Shown: in pieces, positions 30,720 through 44,300 of the stretch
Position numbering within the stretch: position 1 is the stretch's first letter
Layout of the letters: each line of letters opens with the position of its first letter
DNA from: Lunularia cruciata
Lineage: Eukaryota; Streptophyta; Marchantiopsida; Lunulariales; Lunulariaceae
Direction: 5' to 3'
NCBI GenBank assembly: GCA_948567375.1
Contig: OX419757.1
Span: forward strand, 16,244,001-16,308,000
Length of the DNA stretch: 64,000 nucleotides
Notes under the pieces: generated by a model
Told to the model about the DNA's origin: nothing
The model's input: the letters and a program-made list of their open reading frames with translations, nothing else
Database searches by the model: none
Program-made: the position numbers and the translations under genes

Positions 30720-33500
30720 TCTAGTAATTTAAAGGTTCTAAATATCCAATACATTGACATTGGATAAGATTAATGATAGAATTAGACATTTAGAATCAAG
30801 TGCTGTTAATTAAGAAGTCATAAACTATTGAAGTATGCCAAGATATAAAGCCTCTACTAATATGCATTAAGGATTTTATGAACCCAGTCATCATGACTAG
30901 GAATTTATATATTAAACCAAATATCATATATGTCAAACCTTTACCATATGGAGGAAGGAATTTTTTTTGAACCTAGTCATAATAATCTTTTGAACCTAGT
31001 CATCCCGCCTAAGAACTTATATGTATTAAACCAGATAACATCTTTGTCAGATTTGGAATGTGTTAAGGTCCATCAATTTAGGAGATACATTCAAATATAC
31101 ACCATGTTCAATTAACAAGATAATATTATGAAAGATTCAGAAATGTAATCAAGATAATATTATGAAAGATTTAGAAATGAAATCAAGAACCAATCGTTGA
31201 GCAACAATTATTATCAAAATATAAAATAAATATGCAAAACCTATAGTAATATAGAATAAATATATCCATTGAATTAGGTAAATATCTAAATAGTTCTTTG
31301 AATGGAGCTTAAGATCAAAAAATTTAGGAATATTTTCATTAAAGATATATTTAGATATATTATGCTTTTATAGGTATGGAGTTTATACTTTATAGACCAA
31401 GTAAAATTTATGATTAATTTTTATTTATAGGCCTACAGGTTAATAATATATAAGAGTCTATTGTTTTCTAGCTATATCTAGATATGTCATGCTTCTATCT
31501 ATAAGAGTTTGTAATTTTTGGACCTAAAACTAGAAGTTGCACAATGCATACATTGGACATAGAGGATACCTTTAATGATAGTTTTTATATACAACACATA
31601 GCACCATCAAGAAATAAGACAAAAATAATATCTTATTTTTTTGTAAGATGCAATGTTTCTTAATATACTCTCTTTTGCTCAACATAGAAAATAATTCACT
31701 AATACTTGCATAAATCTCCTCTAACATCAACAATGGTAGAGTTTAATGATAGTTTTTATATGCAACACATAGCACCATCAAGAAATAAGACAAAAATAAT
31801 ATCTTATTCATTTGTAAGTTGCAATGTTTCTTAATATACTCTCTTTTTCTCACCATAGAAAATAATTCACTAATACTTGCATAAATCTCCTCTAACATCA
31901 ACAATGTTAGAGGTTGCACTCTCAACTAGAAAAATTCACTATCCACTCTAAATATCAATACTGTTCACAAAGTGAAGTGATGCTACAATGCATCACTTCA
32001 CTTTCTTACTTCATGTTCAGAGCTGTAAGAATTGGATTCCCTCACTCTTAAGTTCTTCCTTATATACATTCTACAATTATTGCAAATAATGCCTTGGTAA
32101 CTTTGTAGAATCCATACTTTACTTAAATTATCTTAAGAAATTAAGGAAATAATTAATAGACTTTCATATGGATTTGTACTCACTTGCTGCATCCTTTGGA
32201 AGTATCTCTACGTTTCAATAACAAATCTAGAATTTTCTCTTAATAAAACTTTTAAAATACTCTAAAGTCTTTAAAGTCAAGTCAAATCTACCTACAGTTA
32301 ACTTCTTCCAAAGATCATCTTAATTATGTAGGCAAGCTAAAAGCATTTCAATATCTATTATATTGTGAGTCATATTACCATGAATTTTTATGTTATATTA
32401 TATTGGAGATCATACTTTAATACAGTAAAATTCAACATATCATAATGTACTAAAAATCTCTCTTTATTCCAATTAAAAATCCTCTACAGTCTAAATTCTT
32501 GTATAGTACCTATAATCAAATATTAGAGCTTTCTCTTATTGAGCAATACAAACATAGTTAAAGATATCTCTAATTGAAAAAATTTAAATAACTCAAAAAA
32601 ACCAAAATATTTATCAAAAGCTAATATACACAAGGATATTATAGACCAAGCTAAAACTAATGATTGATTTGGAGATGTGAAATTTTATTGCAATGGTTTA
32701 TGAATTCTTAATCATCATAGTATATTTAGATATATAAAGCCTTTATTTATATGGAGGAAATAAATTTTAAATTGGGTAAAATTTATGGTTGAGTTCAAAT
32801 GTTAATGGATGCATTTTATTTATTTATTAAATTAGATAGACCTTTTTGACAAATTTAGAGATACAGAGCTGAATAATTGATATTCCTTTATTTTCAAGGT
32901 ACATTCAAACATGCAAAGCTTTCATAGATTCAAAGTTCTTGTTTGTGAACTAGGTAACATTCTTGTTAGCTTTGGAAATGTAGAGGTTAAGGTATAATGG
33001 TCCTTTGCTATCAAGATACATATGAAAAATCTGTACTTATACAAACTTTGTATACATTGAGTCAAGGTGGTTGATAAATTCTATTTATTAAGAGTCCTTT
33101 ATCATCATGATACATTGGGATATATCAAGCCTTTATGGCTATTTTGTCTATATATGTCAAATCAAGTAGTATTTGTGATGACTTTGAATATACAATGATT
33201 AAGTTCCAACTATCAAGGAGTCTTTTATTAAGATACAACTGAATATGCTAAGCCTATATTGATACACAATCTATATCTACTGAATTGAGTAAGATGTGTG
33301 ATTGATGGATTTGGATTGTGAGTTCAAGGTCTAACAACTTAGAGTTCATAAACTATCAAGGTACATCTAGGTAATCCATATCCATTCAACATGTAACTAG
33401 ACTAAGTACAAAGACTCAAATTAAGGATCAAGAAATTCTAGCTAATGGATTTTGAAATAATTTATGATGGAATTGGGACGTTAAGACCTCAGATTTACCT
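30720..33500. repeat. Highly decayed satellite-like array
   Basis: A motif set recurs roughly every 100-130 bp, clearest at 32890-33400: an ATCAAGGTACATT-like start (about 32899, 33013, 33110, 33229, 33358), then ATATG-TAAGCCT-TAT, TACATTGAATTAGGTAA-like, GTGATTGATTTGGA-like and AGGTTAAGGTCTAA-like stretches. Weaker copies are seen at 30835, 31081, 31345 and 32715. Units are too diverged for precise boundaries. Confidence 0.45.
31571..31912. repeat. 171-bp tandem duplication
   Basis: Two adjacent copies, 31571-31741 and 31742-31912, both starting TTTAATGATAGTTTTTATAT and ending with ACATCAACAATG-TAGAG, with only a few differences. It is far better preserved than the surrounding array, so it is a later event. 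Confidence 0.9.
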
Positions 33501-36500
33501 TTGTATCAAGAACAAGACCCCTTCATCCTAATTCATACATTGACTATTCCAAATCAAACATTTTTGGAGGTTTTCCAATGCAAAGTGAAAAATAACTATG
33601 CACAAATCCCATACTTCCAATCTATAGATAACATTTCTAATTTTACAAACAATAAATTCAAATTAAAGTATATGAATATAATACTACCAATTAGTCCTTG
33701 GTTCTTATTGGTATCTTCTTGATTCTTGGTACCTATTGCATAGTTTGATATTTTACTTACCTCTTGAGAATTATAAAGATGATTAATGTGCTCTCATATA
33801 ACATTACAAAGAACTTGTTTTTTATATTAGGTGAAAGAAACCATTCTTGTATGTGTGGTTTCATCATTCTTTGATAAGTTTGTGAGAATTGTGAACATAC
33901 TAAAGTGTTTATATAGAGCATTGTGAAGTGATTAATGTTCCAAAAATTGTTTGCTCAATATGTTCATGAAATCAAAATTAAACTAAGGATTTTTTTCAAC
34001 CTCATACTCATCATAATCACAATCATAATCATAATTAATAACAAGGTGTGGAAGATGAATTTGGTAAAACAAGAGGTTCAGTGCGATCTTGAAAAGTTTA
34101 AATTGAAAAATGTGAAAAATAAGATGAATCAAAAAGTAGTACAGAAGATTGTAAGGATAAGCAACAAGAGATATAACTTGGATGATAGAGAAGCAACAAC
34201 AAGCACAAGCTTGAATAAGTTTCATCTAGACCTCACTCACATTGGATAGCAAAGAGAAAGCAAAAACAAGAGGACAAAGTCACCATACCTAAATTTGCAC
34301 AAAACAACAATACTGTGCAACCTTAACCCAACAACTTGATATTCCTTTTTATATATTAACGATAGAGCCACTTAAGCCACTTAAGCTCTTGCAATCCCTA
34401 CCTTACACTACCATCCTATCTACTAGAATTAAGGATAAAGACTACACTATAGGCCAAATGCCAAGGAAGATAACAACACTAAATCAATAGAAATCTTAAG
34501 TTGTAAACTATAATTACAATCAAAAGAAGTGAGCTTCACCAAACACAACTGCTTGTTAGGTGGAAAAAAAGAAGCAATAACAAGAACAAGATCCATGTGC
34601 ATGAAACTATTCTAACTAGCAAAAAGAACAAGCATCTTCACTAACAAACCTGTATAATGATACATTAGATTTGAAATTGGAATTGGTAATTTGAAGTTCT
34701 TACTTGTTTGCAAATATATATACTCATTGGCAGATGAAAAACTAGCAAAATAGACTCTCTCTACTTAGTTCTAGTGTATGTTATGAAATCAACTCGTAGG
34801 GGTTAGGAGAGCTTAAGTGGCTCTTTTATTGATAAATTGAAAAGGTTAGAGGTGATGAAAATTTAGAGTTGAGGTTGCATTATGTTGAATTCTTTAAGTA
34901 ATCAAACATTGTTATTTTTTATGTGTGTTTATTCAATTAGCATATCTTCTTCTCAATCATTGTCATTATATGTGGTGAAATCTTTGTGAAGATTGTTATC
35001 AATCCGCAATTAGGAAAAGGTCTCTAGATTAATCTTTGCATTTTATAATTGTGTAAGTTTTGTAAAAGGTCCCTCTTATTAGTGAATTCTTACTCTTGGT
35101 TTTGTAGCATTTTTTGTCTTCTAGTGGTCACAAAAGTGAGGTTTCTTCTCATTTTTGTGCATAAGTTAACAAGACCAAACTTCCTTTCTGTAGGATATAT
35201 CTTAATATCTATGGTACCTCAAGGTTAATCTTTTGTTGTTTAGATGGAATATGATAATTGATTCCTTGTCTTGTAGAACTTGAATTGATGTAACAAATTC
35301 TAAACATTTTGATTGAATAATAGCTTTTAGTGTATGCTTAATGTTGATAAACCATACCTTTTTTTCAACTAAGTCACCTATAATTGTAATATGTAAGCTT
35401 AAAGGCTATTAATTTGCTTGTTAGAGCTTCTAATAAGTATTATGAACACCATAAGGATCTGCTGTATATTTTTTTATTTGAATCATCAACTAGAGAGTAC
35501 TTGTTTATTATACTCGTGCTGGTAATGCTCACTTGTGACTTGTAACTTTCAATTTATGAAGATAATTCAATTCAAAAAATTAGGTAATATTTATCTACCA
35601 AATTTTAATCGCTCGTAATCATTATTTTTGAGTTATAGAGAACAGTCAGGCCCTTCTTGATCAAATAAAAAAACAGGATATTCAGATTTTTTTCCAATTT
35701 CATGGTATGGAAATGTTTTTGGATATCTATGCTACACGCTGCAAAGCAAACGCAGTTAGATAAATTTAGTATGATACTATCTTTCTCTTTTCACTTTAAA
35801 TTGGTGCTCCGTAACAAGATGTAGACCTATAAATAAAGTTGTTACTGGATTCACGTTCCTTTTTGGGATTATTGCACGTGATACTAAATATTGTAAATTT
35901 ATTACTTTTGCGTGGTTTATTTTGTTGTTGAATTCATTGAGATATAGTTTTGGTGATTATTGAAGACGTATCTACTCTTCAAGTCATATTTCTAGATATC
36001 AAAGCCCAATTTTATTTTGTTGGAAGGAGACATTTTCACATATTTGCATTCACGGACTTGCGTTGCATCTAAATGGAATGCTTCCGAAATTTGTGTACAT
36101 GTGCTTTTCTTGTTACTATATATAATCAGGAAAGTTTACATATCAAAGAAATATAGAAAGATGCTGTCGCTTTACATACCAATATTCTCGACAATACTTG
36201 AAGTTAGTTAGTTAGTTAGTTACTCAAATAGACCAAGTCGGTCAAAGGTGTAAACTTAACCTCCATGTCGTTAGGTGAGACAAACATGATCCTTGCCTTT
36301 AAGCAGAGGGAATTAAATAGACGCTAGTGATGAATGGGTAAGTTGACTGTATCTATCTAACATGCCATTGGCGGTAACACTCTAAATGGTTTCATCAATC
36401 AACTATTATGTGGTTAAATATGAGTAGTGTGAGGGTTTCCCAGGCACAACGTCATTGTTTAAGTCCTAGGATCTCCTAGAGAAGAGTAAAGAAAATCCAA

Positions 36501-39500
36501 GTATTAGTAGAGTTGAAAGTAAGTAGTTTATAAATAGTATGGAATATAAATTTTAAAAATCATTTTAGTAGTTTCTATCTATTTGCATAATTAGTTATTT
36601 GTCTTAATTTTTTTTGCTTTCACTTAAAATATATGACTTTGAATAATTTTCACCTTAGAATCGATAAATTAGGAAGAAAGTTACATAATCATTAATCAGA
36701 AGTCCCAAAAACTGATTCCTTAGAGATGTTTTCAGTGAATAAAGTAATGCATAGTACGATCTATTGCATCAGAACTCAGGCCGCTAGCCCAGTATGAAAT
36801 CAATTCAGTACCACTTTCGTATATATGAAATTCTGATCAGTATCTTTCTTTCTTATCCAATGGAATCACATTACACAATATGGTCTCAATTTCATAAGAA
36901 TATCATAAGTTCACTTATACAAACTTGTTACAGATAGATCGATAAATAAAGAGATAGTTTAACATATCTCTACAAGGAGATTCAGTGGTCAAGAAATTAA
37001 TATCGAAACTGCTAAGACCTTTTCATAGAGTCCTTTTCACTTCGGAAAAGACCTATTCATATTAAAAATGAAAATGATTTTCATTAAGCATTATTCAACC
37101 CAATCTTCAAAAAATTGAGTACGGTCATCGGGCCAGCATAGCCAGGATGCTGTTGGGCAAGCGTTAAATAAAGAAATATGCTATAAGATTAGACATTCTG
37201 CTTTAACTTAATCCTCCTTCTTACGCTTCTCGACTCTAAAACACACAGATTGAAGATTCAAGAAGTTCATAAGAGAATCTCTTATGACCCAATCCTATTA
37301 TTCCAGAAAATAGTACAAAAAATATTCAAGTGCAGTCACCCTTGGTCTTAAAAATTATAATGAAGCTCATATTTACTCAACCATGTGCTCGTGGGAAAGT
37401 GTTGTATGTTTCCTTTACCTCATTCACCAATTAGGATGACATGCTCCATTGTGTTCATTTATCCAGCAAATTCATTGCTGAAAATTGCAGATATAAGTTC
37501 ATGAACAAGAAGTATCTTCTTAAGTTTTTCTATATTTATTAGAACGTCTTGATTATAAAATGATCATGACCAGATAATATGAGTTGCTTGATACTACATT
37601 TCATCGCAGGATATAACCAAAAACAGGCCCGACACAAACAGAAATACCTTAGTCTGTTTATCATCTGAAGAAAATAAACTCTGGATTCGACTAGTCAATT
37701 GTCTTTTCCAAAATCCTGATTGTAATGCCGAAAATTGGAAATATCTCAATATTATCAGGTTCTACAATCGCAGAACATATATTGCTACCGCGCTCTTTTA
37801 AAAAATAAAAATAAAATGATCATGTAATCCTAGATCATTACATAACTCGATCATGGTTATGTTAATCATTCTGATTGCTACATGTATCTCACCTACTACA
37901 AAGGAGACGATGCACGAGAGAGGACGACCATTCAGCTTTTAATTATCACTTTACTTTTAAGTTTATACAAGTGACATTGACAGTGTCAACTCTCAGTTCA
38001 ATTGAATTTGAACAAAACTCCGAACTTAACAAGACTAACCTAACCTAACTCAGAATCAAATTGAAACCAACTCCTTATTAAACCTTAAGGAATAGTCATC
38101 AAACTTTCACTGTAGAACCGGAACTCTCATGAAATCAAACGCATGCTAAGTCAAAAGCTTTTTAAAGCTAAAAATCAATATCGAATCAAATTGATTTATA
38201 CAATTTGATGATGGAACTGACATGATAATTATGGATAGTTTCTTCAAGTACGATTTTAGACTAGGTTTAAACCTAGATTAAACTAAGCATAATCAAACAC
38301 TTATTTCTTCACAATCAAATCTACATAAACCAAACTCATTAAAAGCCAAATTTCTACCAACGGATACCCAATCGATCATTTCTTAGTTATAGAGAAAAAC
38401 CAACACTATCCCTAGAATCCAGTTCATACTCTTGGATCATCTCCTAGATTTGCCAAGGTTGAATTTAGGTTCAAACCCAACATTGGAAGCTCTCTTCCTT
38501 AGATAAACTTTTGGAGTACCCAAGACCACTATTTCTATAGTTTTTCAATGTTTCACCTCAGCTAAAGCAATAAAACCCACGTGTTAAGGACTAGTACTCA
38601 TGTGTATGATTAACCTTAATATGGTTACGAGCTTTTGTCAAAGGCAAATAGAGTTCGAACAACAACTTACTTCATAAGCTGAAACCGAGTATTCTTAACC
38701 AAATCATAAATAAAGGAAAGTGGTATTTTTTATTTGGTTCAAATTAGAGGGGTAGCAAATTAAAGAATATTGTCTTTAAACACATAGGTTAATAGAAGTT
38801 GTCACAAGTTTCTGGATAACTGGACGTGATTACTGATTTGTACTCAACCTTACCTAGTGTTAAAGACAATAAAACAGTGATAGAGATGATAAATGCTTTT
38901 GGCCTAACACCTGTCCACAGTTTAAATTGAACATGTTCGGTAGGTTTCTATCCAATTAAAGAAACTCCATAGGCAGCGAATACTACTTCCCAATATTTTC
39001 TCGCCCGCATTTCTCTTGGAAGATTGTACAAATATATTGCATGTCAATAGAGTTTTTATAATGAAATATTTTATGATTTACAAGGTATAACCTACAACCT
39101 ATATCAACAAAACATAGAATTTTCATGAGCATTTAAAGCAATGGACATTTACCGTCTAAATAAACTACAAAATAGAAATACGAAAGTGATATACTTGTTG
39201 CTAGTTCTCTTGCAATCCTTGACAAACATTTCAAATCCCATATGATAGTATATACAATTCCACAGCTAATAATACGATAACCTTGTTGTATATAAGTATA
39301 TTTGAAGACCTTAATTATTATTGTTCCGCTCATTGCACATCCAAGAAGACGGGATAATCACCACTTGGAAAACTACATCATGCTCAGACTCTATAACCAC
39401 AACATCCATTATTATTATTTGATTATCTTGGACTATATATAAATTTACCTTAATTCTTGTCATTTGCAATGCCTACTGGTACGCATTCCTTCAAGTGAAA

Positions 39501-40960
39501 TATCTACTCTCGTATGCAGTCACAAATATTATATCTCTAATACTATCATAGATAGCTATCCTTTATCCTTCAAAAGTACAATGAATCAAATAAAACTTAC
39601 TATATTTGAGGTAGTATTTCACAATGAGTATGAGTAATAAGTAAAATGAGTAATAAAGATGCAATGGGTGGACCAAACCTACACAGAGTATTCTCACTAT
39701 AGAGAAAGTAAATAATACAAGTCAAAATATTATAATGCAAGGTCAAGCTAGGATCAAGAGCATGCATACTTACTACAGCAAGAGCAAAGGCATGCCATAA
39801 TGAAATAGTGAATGAAAGTGCCAACTAGAAGGGAATGTAGAACCTACTGAAACTATATATCCATTGAAGAAAGTTGTATACTTTTGGTCCGGATCAGAAG
39901 GTAAAGATGGGAGATAATCTTGTATTTAGAAGAGAATTTTTTTTTTAAGCAATAGTACTTGGAGAGAAAATAATATCTCTCTACTTCCATCACATATACA
40001 TCTCCACGATTGGCTTATTGGCAATAACAAAATAGGAAGAAGCAAAGGTGTGGATACTGCATAATTGCCTAAAAATGCTACAAATGCAATGTCTATCATG
40101 TATAGTACGCCTATCCCTCCAAGCTACATACATATTAAAAAAGATTCCTCTATAATGCATTCAAAAACTCTATGGTTCTATCAAAGAGTGATCATTTACA
40201 TTAATGATATTTTTTAATCAGTGTAAAAATAATAGTAAAAAAATAATACCAAATGCCGCATCTAAATCGTCTATTCCAGAAAATTCATTTGTATGAATAA
40301 TATTCTCCTCCAGGTTGACATCTGAAATGTTTCCTATTAAATCCTTGGATTCTACTCTAAATATACATATACTATTTATAATTAGGGGATTGTTAAATCG
40401 AAACCCGTCTTTGTACCCTTACTCCATACTCATGCCATTGGCCAGTTCCCATAAGCGTTAATTACTGGACCACATCATCAGAATGTACGGGGTGGGTCGT
40501 TTTAAACAAAAGAGAGGGTGGGGTTCCCCATAATTATAACATACATTGAATACTAATATATAGTTTTCTGCAATAAGTATCACAGTATCACAACCTACAA
40601 CGACTCTTTGATTCAACCTACAATGACACTTTGATTCTCAAACCTAACATTGATACTCCTGTGCTTTCAAATATACTCCAAGGTGTTTATAAGGTAGAAG
40701 AACGTAGAATGTGTGTGCAGAATTATTGCACTTATGCTTTTGTGGATCCACAATGTTTCCGGGGTAGAAGAACGCAAGGAGCTGTCAAGTTATTCACCTG
40801 ACTCGTTACCGAACGTCAGAACGTACCTACTGTACGCCGATGATTTTCCAAACGCGATTGTGCAAGACTGTAGCTACTGGAATCAATTAGTTGACAGTTC
40901 ACCTCTTCAAAAATGAAAAGAGGGGAACCCGAATTATTGCAGATCACGTACCAGTAGTGT

Positions 40961-41002
40961 GTCGGGCTAAAATTGCACTTCCAGTGTCAATTTTAGCCCG
41001 AC
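40961..41002. repeat. Perfect hairpin with 15-bp arms
   Basis: GTCGGGCTAAAATTG (40961-40975) is exactly reversed and complemented at 40988-41002, with a 12-base loop. It is GC-richer than the surrounding AT-rich DNA. It could be a small foldback transposon remnant or a structured RNA; no coding context. Confidence 0.85.
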
Positions 41003-41339
41003 AGTCCTTTACAACTATTTTCAATTGGAGGTGTTTCCTTTCCTGAAGGTCGACATTCCTCCAACCGACCCCAACATAACCTCAATGTGAATGGGTTACA
41101 TATACAGTATAAAGGTCCTATATTTGCTTAATGATCACATATGGACTAAATTAAACTCATCTCAGAGACAATCTAGGTCATCATTTGAATCAGTCATACT
41201 TCAGATGTGTCGAGGTCTGGCATCCCAAACTCTAATTAATGAAAATCTTCTGCTGTCCTCAGTGTAACTCTTCTTGGCAGGTACTACGGTGCAGGGGCCA
41301 ATCTTATTTACACACGAAAACTTGGTGTCGTAATCAAGT

Positions 41340-41373
41340 GGGTGGGGGGGAGGGGAGGGGGGGGGGCGGGGGG
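41340..41373 (+). other. G-run with G-quadruplex potential
   Basis: At least four runs of four or more G within 34 bases (runs separated by single T, A, A and C). It fits the rule for an intramolecular G-quadruplex on the plus strand. Neighbouring genes are more than 12 kb away, so any role is unknown. Confidence 0.8.
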
Positions 41374-44300
41374 CGAGCGCTTCAGAGGTCAAACGACTTT
41401 TTATATACGTACTTCAAGGGAAGTATGAATGAGCTCCGAGAGGTTGAAGGGAAAAGATACTGTAACAAAATCGTGAACCGTAGTTGACCGACATGAAACT
41501 TGCGATGAGTCAGAAATGTATCATCGTGAAGCTGGTTTGTTTATGATGCTGTGAGATTATCCCGTAACCCATACGCCAATCTGCAAAGTCATCCTAACCA
41601 GAAGTACAAAAGGCTTGTGTACATACAAAGTTGAGCCAGGAAATGTGGGAGCAAGGCTGCCAGTAATATTCGGAAGGGAATATAGTTGTGATGTATGTAT
41701 TTCATGGAGTAGAGATGAGCACGTACAATCGCACCCACATATGAATCTCAATCTTATAGTCAGGGACTTGTACCATGAGTACAACAACTGAATGAAGAAT
41801 CTTTCCTGCTTACCAGGGGGCTTCCGTGCCGAATGTGGTTGCTGATAAGGGACTGATTCAGAAATGAGACCCAGTCGTGTCGTAAAAGAAATTGAGAGAC
41901 CGCATAGCAGCTCTCCACTAAATCTCGGAACGCCACACACATAGGATAATCAGAAGGACGGAAGACCCCATCTCTACTAAATTAATGCAGGCGTTTATGA
42001 ATCCGTGACGGTGTTGGCATCACCTGTCCCTGGACCATATGGATCGACTGACATTTAAGGACTGGCAAGATTCAACTTTGAAGGAAGATGCAAGGCAAGA
42101 TCTGAGATTCTTCAAACATTCCTGTCCCAGTCATCATTCAACTTGAAAATCTTACAGGATCCTACCTTCTTCCCGGCACAAGACGACTGTTTGCTAAATT
42201 CCTGGACATTAGCAGCTGGCTCCTCACTTGACCTCACCACGTCTCGGAATAAAACGGACTCGCCATCATGGTGCTCATCACCTGCTCCCATGACCAGAAC
42301 AGTAATACTGTATTCCCGGTGTTGCGGAGTCCTGCTTTAGATTGCACGCAGTCTGCAGATTGCCCATAGCTTGTCGAAATTATCTAGCGCAAATCGAGTT
42401 TTCGAATTGGTCAAGTTGTCTACGCGTACCTTGGAGCACGAATATCCTGTCCAGCAGCTGACTTTCCAGGAGATTCGAGGTTCAGTTGTCGAATAGATTG
42501 AAGTCATCCGTTTGGTTGGGTTAAAATTCATCACCAAACATCTCATCTAGGAGAAAACACAATGCTTGTTTCAATGACTGTAGTTTCCTCATAATCTCTT
42601 CTAAATCAAAGATCTATACGGCGATAGTAGTCACACGTAATAATCAGCTTGTGACTTGAGGGAAAGGATAGACGAAGAAAAGCAATGGAACAGCCATCAC
42701 CTATTCATCCATAGCTGTGTCACCAAGCAAGGACCAGAACAATCACTAAATTTTTGAGAACGAGGAGAAGGACAGGTAGGATGCAACGCTCAAGTAAAAG
42801 GGATTAAATATCGCACAACAGACCTGTTGAACACATTACGAAACAACGTCTCATATATCTCCTCTTTCCACATGGGTTTGAATGTCAATGATAAAAGATT
42901 AAATATTCGAGGAAATTAGTAGAAACCTACGTAGGTAAAAGATGTCGTTATATTTCTCGAGTCTAAACCATGTGAAGTCTGTAATCGTAACATCTGTTTC
43001 AATTCAATTTTAGTGATGGCATCGACTTTAAGTTATCGCTGGAAAATGCAATAAGCCCATCAGAAGATAAATTAGTAGCTCTCAATTTATCATCATAGTC
43101 CTTCGTATATTCGAGGATCCCTAAGAATAAATGTATGCCTAGATGAGTGCTGAATCTCATATAGAGGAGTCTTGATGATAACAAATATTCATGACAATTA
43201 TTGCATTAAGAGACATAATTTTTCTCTGTTTATACATACAAATGGCATTAGCTAGCAACAATGTGAAACCAAAATTAAAGGAACAAGTATATTTTGCTAG
43301 GTGTGAAGAATATCCAACGCTATCATTGAATATCACTCCTTTGAGTTTGACTATCTGTAGAGGGAGACAAGCTTGTTCCCCCACAACTTTGTAAACAAGG
43401 TAATACTAGTAGCACACGACTAGTATGAGTTGTAAAACTATAGACGTAAATGCTTAAGAAACTTTCTTGTGTTCTGAAGAGTTTTCGGGGCAGAAATGTA
43501 ATATGGAAAATTGTATACTAAAATGTGTTCTCCAAGAAAATCATACTGAAGACCCAAGTATTAAATATTATTTGCTATTGCCACCCCTTCCTATTAGATT
43601 AAAAATAATTTTGAATAGACAAATACGGTCATACTATTTTGATCTCGTGAAGAAATGCTCAGACATAATTCATTTATCGAATTTCACAAGCTATCACAAA
43701 ATAGAGGAAAGTGCATTTTATGCTATACTATTTGCAATGTGAAGGTCTTGTGAGACAATGGAAGAATTATAGCTGCGTCCAAACCATCACTGAATGAGAC
43801 AAACCATTCCAACTCATAACGTAAACTTACTCGGATGTCCATGCATATGATGGCAATAAGCAAAGCTAGCAACTTAGTGGGTGCTTATTGCATTATCCAG
43901 TTGGACATATGTTTTTCCCTTGTCATCACAATCAATAACAAAGTACAATGTGTAGTCAAGTGAAAAGTAATATTAAAATAGTTTTATGATTTATATCACA
44001 CGATAGCTCCGTAAATTTATCCTTCGTTATTATATATCCAATGATTGCTAATGTGATTGAATTCATCAACTAAACGTTCAGAACAATTCTGTCCTGATCA
44101 TTCCATCTGCCAGCTGAATCTAACCTATTAGCAGTTTTAGACCAATGCATGGCTGCACAGAAATGGCGTTTGTCTTCAGCATAAGGTTCCCTTCGAAGGT
44201 GGACCTGAAGATACCCTTCATCACAATACACTCCAAGGACCTTTTCCGACTACAGAATGTCTGGCTTTACGCTTGTAATATATTTATATTTATATTTATA

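Larger units (their letters stand above)
29068..40500. other. AT-rich gene-free block
   Basis: Strongly AT-rich with only short open stretches and no protein I recognise. It holds a satellite-like array (about 30.7-33.5 kb), a 171-bp tandem duplication (31571-31912) and minor microsatellites such as (AGTT)n near 36205. It may be old heterochromatin; no transposon coding remnant is readable. Confidence 0.5.

Noticed and set aside
33935-34249. 104-codon Lys/Asn-rich open frame
   Set aside because: Low-complexity AT-rich peptide in the gene-free block, with no domain and no splice context.
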